IMG/VR virus record: IMGVR_UViG_3300046532_004458
Location: 1 to 47,968 of that record
Strand: one strand, 5' to 3'
Length of the DNA stretch: 47,968 bases
Origin: a virus
The notes below the pieces were generated by a model that was not told where the DNA came from, searched no databases, and saw only the letters and a list, made by a program, of their open reading frames with translations. Positions 1 to 6,662 of this stretch are shown here, in pieces (position 1 is the stretch's first letter; every line of letters begins with the position of its first letter). The position numbers and the translations under genes are program-made.

Positions 1-120
1 GAATCAGAAAAATGCGTAAAAGAACAAATCGCCGACAGTGAAGACGATATAGATTTCGCCATGATAATGGGAGCGGGTTGGGCTCCGTTTCTCGGAGGCC
101 CCAGGACCTACTCAAGATGA
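1..120 (+). CDS. 3-hydroxyacyl-CoA dehydrogenase / FadB-FadJ-type protein, C-terminal fragment
   Basis: The window opens inside this gene; only the last 39 codons are present, in frame 1, ending at TGA 118-120. The visible tail, DIDFAMIMGAGWAPFLGGP, matches the C-terminal helix of the 3-hydroxyacyl-CoA dehydrogenase half of bifunctional fatty-oxidation enzymes (family pattern: DxDxAMxxGxGxxPFxGGP). In that family the enzyme hydrates enoyl-CoA and oxidises the 3-hydroxyacyl-CoA with NAD. The acyl-CoA dehydrogenase 220 bp downstream acts one step earlier in beta-oxidation, which supports the assignment. Whether the whole protein is bifunctional or a stand-alone dehydrogenase cannot be told from this piece. 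Confidence 0.8.
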   Translation, partial: ESEKCVKEQIADSEDDIDFAMIMGAGWAPFLGGPRTYSR

Positions 121-338
121 CAAGCAAAGGAGAATCTATATGTCAGGAATTCTGCCACGAAGTGCTGGCTAGAGTAGAAGAAATCAAATGCCGCCTAAGA
201 ATAGAGCACTTCACACCCCTAATGGAGCGTATGGTGGAGGCTGGATATTGCTGCACACAAGTAAAAAAAGTCAAACCCGAAAAAGATTGTATAGCGTTTT
301 TTGAGCGCGCTCAAGAAGATATAGACTACGAATTTTAA
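117..338 (+). CDS. Small protein between two beta-oxidation genes, unknown function
   Basis: A 73-residue protein. I chose the ATG at 117 because it overlaps the TGA of the upstream dehydrogenase as ATGA, the usual sign of translational coupling; a TTG start at 78 would lie inside the upstream gene. The protein has five cysteines (two in QEFCHE- and IKC-type contexts, then a CC pair) and an acidic C-terminus, with no signal peptide or membrane segment. Only one base separates its stop from the next ATG, so it is probably co-expressed with both fatty-acid genes. I do not recognise the family. Confidence 0.55.
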   Translation: MTSKGESICQEFCHEVLARVEEIKCRLRIEHFTPLMERMVEAGYCCTQVKKVKPEKDCIAFFERAQEDIDYEF

Positions 339-339
339 A

Positions 340-2157
340 ATGAGCATAGATACATCTAAAATGTCAAAAGACAAAGCTGCAGCCCTAGAGGCCGCAGAGG
401 AAGGGAGAGAAAATTTAAGCAAAAGCTTTGCGGGGGGCCTTTATAGCGGAACCATAAATTTCGCAGATATATTTCCATTCCCAGAGCAGGATTGCCTCCA
501 GAAAAAAATAGGAGATGCGTTCTCAGAGGACTTGGAGGAAGTTTTTGAAAAATACATTAACCCAGATCAGATCGACGAAGAGGGAGAGATACCGAACGAG
601 GTCTTTGAGGAGTTGGGAAAAATAGGAGCCTTTGCAATAAAGGTTCCAAAGGAATATGGAGGAAGGGGACTGTCTCAAACAAATTACTCAAGAGCCGCGA
701 TGATTTGTGGCGGAAAATGCGGAAACACTTCGGCGCTTCTTTCCGCGCATCAGTCGATAGGAGTTCCGCAACCACTATTAATGTATGGGACGAAGGAGCA
801 AAAAGAAAAATATTTACCCAAATTCGCCAACGGCTCAATAAGTGCCTTCGCCCTAACCGAAGATGGGGTCGGCTCAGACCCTTCGAAAATGACCACGAAA
901 GCAGAACCCTCAGAAGACGGCTCGCACTTCATATTAAGTGGGGAGAAGTTATGGTGCACCAATGGACTAAAAGCGGACCACATTGTAGTCATGGCAAGAA
1001 CTCCAGACAAAAACGGCAAAAAACAAATCACCGCGTTCATAGTAGATATGGACTACCCTGGAGTAAAAATTGAACACAGGTGCAGGTTCATGGGGCTAAA
1101 GGCTCTTTATAACGGTATAGTTAGTTTTAAAAACGTTAAAATCCCAAAAGAAAATATAATTCTCGGAGAGGGGAAAGGCATGAAGGTCGCCCTAGGAACC
1201 TTAAATATTGGAAGGCTAACCCTTCCAGCGATATGCGTGGGCTCCACAAAATGGATGCTAAAAGTTTGTAGAGAGTGGGCCTCCACAAGATCACAATGGG
1301 GATGTGTTATTGGAAAACATTCAGCAATTGCAGACAAAATAGCCCAACTCGCCTCCAGTACATTTGCGATGGAGTCTATGGTTCTACTTACCGCCCAAAT
1401 GGCAGACAATAAAAAACACGACATTAGAGTAGAGTCCGCAATAGCCAAAATGTGGGGCACAGAGGTGGCCTGGGAAATGATAGACGAGACAATGCAAATC
1501 AGGGGAGGTAGAGGGTACGAAACGGCACAATCACTAAAAAACAGGGGGCAGCCATCACCCGCAGTAGAAAGGGTACTTAGAGACTTAAGGATAAACCTGA
1601 TCTTTGAGGGGTCAAGCGAAATAATGAGACTTATATTGGCCAGAGAAGCCCTGGACCCCCACCTAAAGGTGGCAGGAGCAGTCCTCGACTCCAGACTACC
1701 GATTAAAAAGAGGGTTATCGCAGCAATCAAAGCTCTGTGGTTTTACTCAAAATGGTACCCGAGGCAATGGCTCCCAATTCCCCATAAACTCCCAAAGGAT
1801 ATTCACCCCTCACTGAAACCCAAGCTGAGGTTTGTCTCAAGATCTAGCAAGAAATTAGCTCGCAAGCTTTTCCATTCTATGATTCGATACGGCCCAGGGT
1901 TAGACAAACAGCAATTGCTACTAGGAAGATTGGCAGAAATAGGCGCAGAGCTATTTGTTATTTCCGCATCCGTCTCTCGAGCGCAAGCACTTAACAATAA
2001 GGAAGTTTTAAAACTCGTAGACTGCGTCTTCGAAAATTCTAAATTAAGAATTGAAGAAAAGTTTCGAGCCCTAAAAGGCAACAACGACAAGAAAAATTAT
2101 ATTCTAGCAAAGGAAGTGCTGGATTCAGACTATAAATTCCTAGAAAGTATTGTGTAA
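340..2157 (+). CDS. Acyl-CoA dehydrogenase (long, FadE/VLCAD-like)
   Basis: A 605-residue flavoprotein that would oxidise acyl-CoA to trans-2-enoyl-CoA. The first ~60 residues are low-complexity. Then come the N-terminal helical domain (EYGGRGLSQ about residues 107-115), the beta domain with the flavin/substrate signatures FALTEDGVGSDPSK and SGEKLWCTNG, and the C-terminal helical domain with QIRGGRGYE and FEGSSEIMR. In this family the Glu of the FEG(T/S) motif is the catalytic base; here it is residue 423. A ~150-residue C-terminal extension makes it the length of very-long-chain enzymes. It starts one base after the preceding small gene. All key motifs are intact, so it looks functional. Beta-oxidation enzymes are unusual in a phage. 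Confidence 0.92.
   Translation: MSIDTSKMSKDKAAALEAAEEGRENLSKSFAGGLYSGTINFADIFPFPEQDCLQKKIGDAFSEDLEEVFEKYINPDQIDEEGEIPNEVFEELGKIGAFAIKVPKEYGGRGLSQTNYSRAAMICGGKCGNTSALLSAHQSIGVPQPLLMYGTKEQKEKYLPKFANGSISAFALTEDGVGSDPSKMTTKAEPSEDGSHFILSGEKLWCTNGLKADHIVVMARTPDKNGKKQITAFIVDMDYPGVKIEHRCRFMGLKALYNGIVSFKNVKIPKENIILGEGKGMKVALGTLNIGRLTLPAICVGSTKWMLKVCREWASTRSQWGCVIGKHSAIADKIAQLASSTFAMESMVLLTAQMADNKKHDIRVESAIAKMWGTEVAWEMIDETMQIRGGRGYETAQSLKNRGQPSPAVERVLRDLRINLIFEGSSEIMRLILAREALDPHLKVAGAVLDSRLPIKKRVIAAIKALWFYSKWYPRQWLPIPHKLPKDIHPSLKPKLRFVSRSSKKLARKLFHSMIRYGPGLDKQQLLLGRLAEIGAELFVISASVSRAQALNNKEVLKLVDCVFENSKLRIEEKFRALKGNNDKKNYILAKEVLDSDYKFLESIV
2152..2156 (+). promoter_or_regulatory. GTGTA start-proximal motif, 9 nt before ATG
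   Basis: GTGTAATAT ends in the stop of the acyl-CoA dehydrogenase; nine bases separate GTGTA from the ATG at 2166. It belongs to the recurring GTGTA-N9/10-ATG set. Overlap with the GTG TAA codons means it could be coincidental here. Confidence 0.4.
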
Positions 2158-2165
2158 TATATTGC

Positions 2166-2513
2166 ATGATAATAAACAAGAACCGTCGAGTCGGATTCTT
2201 ACCAGAGACGGACAGCATTAAACTCATAATTATAGTGCTACTTCATTGGGCACTTGTATTTGCCAACTTATCTTCATTTTTCATTCTCGCTTACCAAGGA
2301 TTGACACCCTCCCAAAACCCTCCCTGGTATATCGCTGCCCCGCTATGCACTTTCATAGTGATCGTAACCTTCTCCAAGGTATTAGACTGCCCGCTTACGA
2401 GGTTGGAAAATAAAATAAGAAAGAGGCTGGGCAAAAATAAGATTGGAGGCTTTATAAAGCATTATCTCATCAGACCTTACGTAAAATTTAAAAGAAAACC
2501 CAAAACCAAATAA
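2166..2513 (+). CDS. Two-helix membrane protein, DUF2784-like
   Basis: A 115-residue inner-membrane protein with hydrophobic segments at about residues 18-45 and 54-72. A conserved-looking DCPLTRLENKIR segment follows, then a basic tail (KFKRKPKTK). A CPLTxxEnxxR motif after two membrane helices recalls the DUF2784 family, small integral membrane proteins of unknown function; this is a resemblance from memory. It begins 8 bp after the acyl-CoA dehydrogenase and 4 bp before the next gene, so it is probably in the same operon, possibly with its own start-proximal GTGTA motif. Its role is unknown. Confidence 0.6.
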   Translation: MIINKNRRVGFLPETDSIKLIIIVLLHWALVFANLSSFFILAYQGLTPSQNPPWYIAAPLCTFIVIVTFSKVLDCPLTRLENKIRKRLGKNKIGGFIKHYLIRPYVKFKRKPKTK

Positions 2514-2517
2514 CATC

Positions 2518-2790
2518 ATGTTTCAATTCATCATCAAATGGTCGCTATATTCAGTAGGAACCCTATATATATTCGTAGAGAAATTGCGCCGATACCCCAA
2601 TGAGGAAAAGGGAAATATCCTCGGACTGCCAATAGACAAAGAGTTTCAGTCGATGTCTCGATTTGACTTGTGCGACTACATGAATGACTATATGCCTCGC
2701 TCTGGTTTTTGGGAGCTCAACAGCACAACAAAAATAAGACTAGGGGCTCAATTGTTGAAAAATTCGGAGAAAGACGATGTCTCCAAATAA
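2518..2790 (+). CDS. Small protein with one N-terminal membrane segment, unknown
   Basis: A 90-residue protein. The first ~20 residues (FIIKWSLYSVGTLYIFV) form a membrane anchor or uncleaved signal. The remainder is soluble, with DLCDYMNDYMPRSGFW and a hydrophilic end. It overlaps the following lipoprotein gene by 14 bp, which suggests coupled translation within an operon of envelope genes. No family recognised. Confidence 0.6.
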   Translation: MFQFIIKWSLYSVGTLYIFVEKLRRYPNEEKGNILGLPIDKEFQSMSRFDLCDYMNDYMPRSGFWELNSTTKIRLGAQLLKNSEKDDVSK

Positions 2791-3379
2791 TAAAAAAACA
2801 TTTTGGCTAATATCATTTGCATTATTTCTTTTAGTTTTGTCCTTTTGCTCTGGATGCAAAACCCTCCTTCCTAGCGGGCAAGAGACCTCAACGGCAACAT
2901 GGAAAACCTATGCGGAGGCAGAACAAACATTCAAAAGGATTATTCCAAGCAAAACCACCAAGGGAGAACTCGAGGCTTTAGGTATAGACTTCAATAAAAC
3001 TCCAAACCTAAAAAGCCTAACTTATCTAGACGTTATGGAAAGGTTTAAGCTAGATAGTACGGTTTTCAATAAGCTCAAACTTCCCCCTGGCATCGAAGGG
3101 GCGTTAAATAAGCATGAGAAATGCCTGGCTTACGAATTAAATTTAGAGTACGTTGACAAGCGGAGAGTGGGAGGCTTCTGGAAAGATCTTTTGGCGTTCG
3201 AGCAGGTCACGCAAAGGAAAGGGTGGGCCTTCAACGCCCTAATAGTAATGGTTGACGATACAGTTATTTATGTTTTGTACTCTGGATCTCCGAAGATTAA
3301 CACTAGAGAATCAAACAAACAGCCCCTTGGTCCCTTTCAGGGGATTGATGCGGGCGCCATTCTGGACGCGGCAAAATGA
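2777..3379 (+). CDS. Lipoprotein, BamE/OmlA-like
   Basis: A 200-residue protein with a lysine-rich n-region, a hydrophobic core (FWLISFALFLLVLSF) and a lipobox CSGC, so it should be acylated on Cys27 and anchored in the envelope. After the lipobox the pattern FKRIIPSKTTKGELEALGID resembles the start of the SmpA/OmlA (BamE) fold, where a 'G/S-K-T' turn precedes a helix. That similarity is by eye only. It overlaps the upstream gene by 14 bp and the downstream lipoprotein by 4 bp (ATGA). A phage lipoprotein of this kind could coat the outer membrane or block superinfection, but that is inference. Confidence 0.7.
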   Translation: MSPNNKKTFWLISFALFLLVLSFCSGCKTLLPSGQETSTATWKTYAEAEQTFKRIIPSKTTKGELEALGIDFNKTPNLKSLTYLDVMERFKLDSTVFNKLKLPPGIEGALNKHEKCLAYELNLEYVDKRRVGGFWKDLLAFEQVTQRKGWAFNALIVMVDDTVIYVLYSGSPKINTRESNKQPLGPFQGIDAGAILDAAK

Positions 3380-3648
3380 ATGTTCCGTTGAGAGCCGCGA
3401 TGATTAGCCTCTTATTTATTTTTTCTGGATGCAGAGGAATAACCTCTCTGTTCTTAATGGAGTCCCAAGCTAAAGAGCCAACCGAAGAAGATACTTTGTT
3501 CGACGAAAGAAAGAAAGATTGGGTGCAAATATACAACAACGAAGTCAAGGTGGCAGTCGAAAACAACGACGCAGACGCATATCACTTTTTTATAAAAGAA
3601 CTGATTTCGGAAAAGACTAGAGTTATACAAAGAAATGAAAAAGAGTAA
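3376..3648 (+). CDS. Small lipoprotein, unknown
   Basis: A 90-residue protein that starts at the ATGA overlap with the previous gene. The N-terminus, ending in the lipobox FSGC at about residue 19, predicts a lipidated envelope protein. The mature part is short, very charged and helical, with no recognised domain. It overlaps the next gene by 14 bp. Two consecutive lipoproteins suggest a paired or shared envelope job. Confidence 0.65.
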   Translation: MNVPLRAAMISLLFIFSGCRGITSLFLMESQAKEPTEEDTLFDERKKDWVQIYNNEVKVAVENNDADAYHFFIKELISEKTRVIQRNEKE

Positions 3649-4150
3649 TCTATTAATAGTGGGACTCGTTAACTCTGGCAAGAGTACGATAGCTAAGGCT
3701 CTCTGTAAAAAAGGATTCCAAGAGCACTTCTCTATCGACGGCTTTAGGCAAAAATTCTCAAACGGCTCTTACGTTGGAGAATATCGAGCGTGGTATCGTT
3801 TTCTCAGAATCGCATCAAACCCCCCGTTTCAAAAAAATATATTCGAGTTTTCTGGAGTGGGGGCAAATAAAGAAGCGTTTATGCAAACAATGAAATCATC
3901 GGGACAGTCTTGGAAGACCATATACTGTATAGCCTCAAAGGAAACCCTGGAGAATCGAAGAGATATTTATGGTAAAAAGCTGAGCTCTATAAAGACCCCT
4001 TACGGAAAATCCCATCTCGAAGATATTACGCTAGAAGAACTTACAAATCTTTACGAGTCCAATCACTTCCAAACCCCTGCGAAACTTATAGAAACAGACT
4101 CGAAACCCCTTAGCGACATTATAAAAGAAGTTCTAAAATTCTCAGACTAA
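3635..4150 (+). CDS. P-loop kinase-like protein
   Basis: A 171-residue cytoplasmic protein with a Walker A motif GLVNSGKST at residues 10-18, preceded by a hydrophobic beta strand (NLLIV). The size and single P-loop fit the small kinase group (shikimate-kinase, polynucleotide-kinase or zeta-toxin-like). A later ENRRDIYGKKL segment could supply lid arginines. The substrate cannot be deduced. It overlaps the lipoprotein gene upstream by 14 bp, so it appears to be co-translated with envelope genes, an odd partnership. Confidence 0.65.
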   Translation: MKKSNLLIVGLVNSGKSTIAKALCKKGFQEHFSIDGFRQKFSNGSYVGEYRAWYRFLRIASNPPFQKNIFEFSGVGANKEAFMQTMKSSGQSWKTIYCIASKETLENRRDIYGKKLSSIKTPYGKSHLEDITLEELTNLYESNHFQTPAKLIETDSKPLSDIIKEVLKFSD

Positions 4151-4186
4151 AATAGTAGGAGCTATAGACAAATCAACTCCCTTCTT

Positions 4187-4191
4187 GTGTA
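4187..4191 (+). promoter_or_regulatory. GTGTA start-proximal motif, 9 nt before ATG
   Basis: TTGTGTATATA lies just before the ATG at 4201; nine bases follow GTGTA. No purine-rich Shine-Dalgarno sequence and no convincing -35 box are present. Member of the recurring set. Confidence 0.6.
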
Positions 4192-4200
4192 TATAGGCGT

Positions 4201-4434
4201 ATGGATATATCAGAATATATACTAATAGGAGTCGGGACTTGTTTATCTATACTAGGCTTCTTCCTTAAGAAAGAGGCTCGAAGACTAAACTTGGTCGCAG
4301 AGAAGGTTGACGACATGAACATAACGCTAGCTAAAAACGAAGCTAGAGACGCGGAGAGGTGGGTGTCGATAGACAAGAGGTTGGAGGACAGGCGCATGGA
4401 CGTGAGAAAGCTGTACGACCTAGTTCAAAAATAA
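4201..4434 (+). CDS. Small membrane-anchored coiled-coil protein
   Basis: A 77-residue protein: a membrane helix at residues 5-22 (EYILIGVGTCLSILGFF), then about 50 charged residues in heptad-like order (RRLNLVAEKVDDMN, ITLAKNEARDAERW). This N-in anchor plus periplasmic or cytoplasmic helix is common among small phage proteins, including some inner-membrane spanins, but no sequence motif decides the role. It has its own GTGTA start motif. Confidence 0.6.
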   Translation: MDISEYILIGVGTCLSILGFFLKKEARRLNLVAEKVDDMNITLAKNEARDAERWVSIDKRLEDRRMDVRKLYDLVQK

Positions 4435-4462
4435 TAACTCCACTTGATTGTAATGCGGTATT

Positions 4463-4474
4463 GTGTACTATAGT
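4463..4474 (+). promoter_or_regulatory. Promoter before 4480: GTGTACTATAGT
   Basis: GTGTACTATAGT precedes the ATG at 4480 by 5 bases (GTGTA itself by 12). TTGATT at 4444-4449 lies 16 nt before TACTAT (4466-4471) and could be a -35 box. The element is nearly identical to those before phoH (- strand, 45085) and at 35946. Confidence 0.5.
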
Positions 4475-4479
4475 ATACA

Positions 4480-4692
4480 ATGGACGACGAGTTGTATTTT
4501 ACGGGGCCGAGAGATTACGATGAACAGACGGACGCTTTTCGCTTTGAGCTCGATAGCATCGTAGACAGATACCTGAAGGAGTTCGACATTAATACCTTCG
4601 TAATGATTGGAGCTCTTAGAGAAAAAGAGCAGGAACTCATCGACTCTGGAAACATAGACATTGAGCTCGATGATGATTTTTTCGCCGACTGA
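4480..4692 (+). CDS. Small acidic protein, unknown
   Basis: A 70-residue acidic protein with an all-helical look and a run of Asp near the C-terminus (ELDDDFFAD). No signal peptide. The start is set by the promoter elements a few bases upstream and the absence of any other ATG. It could be a DNA mimic or regulator, as small acidic phage proteins often are, but nothing specific supports that. Confidence 0.5.
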   Translation: MDDELYFTGPRDYDEQTDAFRFELDSIVDRYLKEFDINTFVMIGALREKEQELIDSGNIDIELDDDFFAD

Positions 4693-4720
4693 GGAGATGC
4701 TTGCTTCAAGAATTAACAAC

Positions 4721-4749
4721 TTGACTTCCGTCCGAAAATAGTGTAGAAT
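4721..4749 (+). promoter_or_regulatory. Sigma70-like promoter with GTGTA: TTGACT-N17-TAGAAT
   Basis: TTGACT 4721-4726, 17-nt spacer, TAGAAT 4744-4749, then six bases and the ATG at 4756. GTGTA (4741-4745) overlaps the -10 box. Transcription would start at or next to the ATG. Confidence 0.7.
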
Positions 4750-4755
4750 ATATGA

Positions 4756-5577
4756 ATGAAATCATTATATATCACCATACTTCTCGCGATAGGTTTAACG
4801 ACCTTTTTATTTAGTCAACAACGTTCGCTGGGAGAGAAGCCTCAGATTGAAAAGCCTCACCCGCAGAAAATATTCCCGAAGCACTGGGGTCACCCACCCA
4901 AGATTCAGACGCGTGATTTTATTCCGTTGCCTGCTCCATATGGTCGTGGAAGCTCTACCCTGTCGCATTGGATTATGGACAACCTAACACAGGACGCAAA
5001 GGATTCTGATAAGGGAGAGGGCAAGAAGAAACCTGTCGAAGAGCTAAAACCAAGACCAAAACCCCCAGCAAAACCACAGCCTCGCCCAGAACCGCCTATA
5101 GATATTAAGGAAAAGATGGATTTGCACAAGACAACGCAAAAGGGATTACAGGAGGGCCTTCGCAAGAACCTGCAGACTCTCGGAAAGAAACCATCCCGCG
5201 AGGAAGTTCGCAAGACACTTGAAAAGTTCCGTGCGGAAAACAAAGACGCGATTGAGGCGCAAGAGGAATTGGGAAAGATGATTAATGAATGGCAAAAGAA
5301 AAATCGTCCAGAGCGTCCCAAGAAACCCGAACCAACTGCAGAAGTAAAGGAAAAGCTGAAACAAGTTCATGAGAAGCAAAAAGAATTCAACGCAGTCAAG
5401 GAAGAGTTTCGCGAAAAGCTGAAGAACTCAAGAGAGCTGCCCAAAGAAGAGCGGTTGGAGCTAATCAAGCTCTTCAAGCAATCAAACGCCGATAAGCATA
5501 AAGCAATCAAGGAGGCTCAAAAAGCGCTAACTCAAGAAGTTAGAGGCAAAACCCAAACCAAGGACAGAAGAGAATAA
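4756..5577 (+). CDS. Exported proline-rich coiled-coil protein with a PVC-like motif
   Basis: A 273-residue protein. Residues 1-20 form a Sec signal peptide ending near FLFSQQ. Residues 43-75 carry WGHPPKIQTRDFIPLP and YGRGSSTLSHWI, a motif I associate with exported Verrucomicrobia proteins (WGxPPxIQTxDxxPLPxGYGxGSSTLxxWI); this is recollection, not a search. A proline/lysine-rich linker (about 95-120) and a long charged helix (about 120-270) follow. No catalytic motif. The gene has both promoter signatures. It is probably a surface or periplasmic structural protein copied from the host. Confidence 0.65.
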   Translation: MKSLYITILLAIGLTTFLFSQQRSLGEKPQIEKPHPQKIFPKHWGHPPKIQTRDFIPLPAPYGRGSSTLSHWIMDNLTQDAKDSDKGEGKKKPVEELKPRPKPPAKPQPRPEPPIDIKEKMDLHKTTQKGLQEGLRKNLQTLGKKPSREEVRKTLEKFRAENKDAIEAQEELGKMINEWQKKNRPERPKKPEPTAEVKEKLKQVHEKQKEFNAVKEEFREKLKNSRELPKEERLELIKLFKQSNADKHKAIKEAQKALTQEVRGKTQTKDRRE

Positions 5578-5584
5578 TGCATAA

Positions 5585-5860
5585 ATGAAAAAAATATTAC
5601 TGCTATTATTATTGTTGCCCTCCATTATACTTGCGAATGTAATCGAGGTTAAAGTTTTGGGCTTGGTGTGCTCTTCGTGCGGTATTGGGATAAAAAAGAA
5701 TTTAATGAAAACAAAGAAGGTTGAAAAGATTAAGTTTGATATTGAAAATCACCTTACATACATATATACCCTCAAAAGCGATACCTTAACAGATAAAGAG
5801 ATACATAAAGCAATAATAAAAGCTGGGTATAAAGTATCTACAATCAAAAGGCGAAAATGA
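5585..5860 (+). CDS. Exported heavy-metal-associated (HMA) domain protein, MerP-like
   Basis: A 91-residue protein with a leucine-rich signal peptide (residues 1-17, ending LANV). A ~70-residue ferredoxin-like HMA fold follows: beta strand VIEVKVLGL, the metal-binding loop CSSC (Cys29 and Cys32), helix GIGIKKNL, and a final AGYKVSTI strand typical of HMA domains. MerP-type proteins bind soft metal ions (Hg, Cu, Zn) in the periplasm and hand them to a transporter. No transporter is nearby, so it may act as a metal scavenger or redox protein. It overlaps the next gene by 4 bp. Confidence 0.78.
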   Translation: MKKILLLLLLLPSIILANVIEVKVLGLVCSSCGIGIKKNLMKTKKVEKIKFDIENHLTYIYTLKSDTLTDKEIHKAIIKAGYKVSTIKRRK

Positions 5861-6480
5861 AAAATAAACTACTACCACTATTACTCTGCATAGGAATCGG
5901 ACTGCATGGAGACGAAGATCGCGTTCGACATGTTGATGCAGAAAAACAGAAAGCTTTCGCTAGTAATTCGTTAACCTTTCCGCTTCCTGGTCGTGAGCGC
6001 CGAGCGGGAAAAAAAGCCCCTAACAAAGGAGAGGAAGAATCAAACGCCGCGGATCCCGCAGAAAACGACCCCCCAGAGCCTCCCGCTAGCGTCACAAATG
6101 AAGTGAGCGGTTCTCCAGAGAGCTTTGAGGAAAAAATTGCAGAGCTTGAATCTGAAATTGAGCTGGCTAGCAAAGAAAATAAAGAGCTGAATGCAAAGCT
6201 TAAAGAGTCTCTGGAGGACTTAAATGCCGCTGAAGAGCAAATCCAAGAGCATCGCTCAGAAATCCAAGATCTAGAGAGCTTGTTGGACGATGGTCCAGGC
6301 ACTATATTTAATGGATGGGTGTTCTCTCAAGAATTAAAATGGGTATACTTATCGCCCGCAACTATGCCGTATATATATTCCCAATCCGACGGCTGGATGC
6401 TATACGAATATGGCACCAAGCCCCGACGAGTATTTTACTTCAAGACAAAGAAATGGGTATTATTAGACGCCGTAAAATAA
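5857..6480 (+). CDS. Exported coiled-coil protein with a C-terminal tryptophan/tyrosine-rich domain
   Basis: A 207-residue protein: signal peptide (residues 1-20), basic/acidic linker, coiled coil (about 85-145, ELESEIELASKENKELNAK), then a ~55-residue domain with regularly spaced aromatic residues (NGWVF, LKWVYLSP, PYIYSQSDGWMLYEYG, KKWVLLD). The last part resembles the 'WiYh...GWlY' module at the ends of many exported PVC proteins, by recollection. It starts at an ATGA overlap with the HMA gene. Probably another secreted surface protein; no enzyme motif. Confidence 0.62.
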   Translation: MKNKLLPLLLCIGIGLHGDEDRVRHVDAEKQKAFASNSLTFPLPGRERRAGKKAPNKGEEESNAADPAENDPPEPPASVTNEVSGSPESFEEKIAELESEIELASKENKELNAKLKESLEDLNAAEEQIQEHRSEIQDLESLLDDGPGTIFNGWVFSQELKWVYLSPATMPYIYSQSDGWMLYEYGTKPRRVFYFKTKKWVLLDAVK

Positions 6481-6488
6481 ACATCACA

Positions 6489-6650
6489 ATGAAAGAGAGT
6501 CTTCTTTTAATTTCAATCGCTGCTCTATTCATAGCGGCATGCATAATATCCGCGGAGGCAATCTATGTAGATAATGCACGTGAGGCAATAACGCCATATG
6601 AACTATACCCAGACGCATATCATAACACCACCTCAGACCAAACCAATTAA
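6489..6650 (+). CDS. Small membrane or secreted peptide, unknown
   Basis: A 53-residue protein starting at the ATG at 6489; an upstream in-frame extension would lie inside the previous gene. Residues 5-22 are hydrophobic (LLLISIAALFIAACII), followed by ~30 polar residues ending YHNTTSDQTN. IAAC could be a weak lipobox. It sits 8 bp after one exported-protein gene and 12 bp before another. Function unknown. Confidence 0.5.
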   Translation: MKESLLLISIAALFIAACIISAEAIYVDNAREAITPYELYPDAYHNTTSDQTN

Positions 6651-6662
6651 AAATTTTAAACA

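Noticed and set aside
1107-1730. 207-codon frame on the minus strand inside the acyl-CoA dehydrogenase gene
   Set aside because: The plus-strand enzyme has all family motifs; the antisense frame is a by-product of its codon usage.
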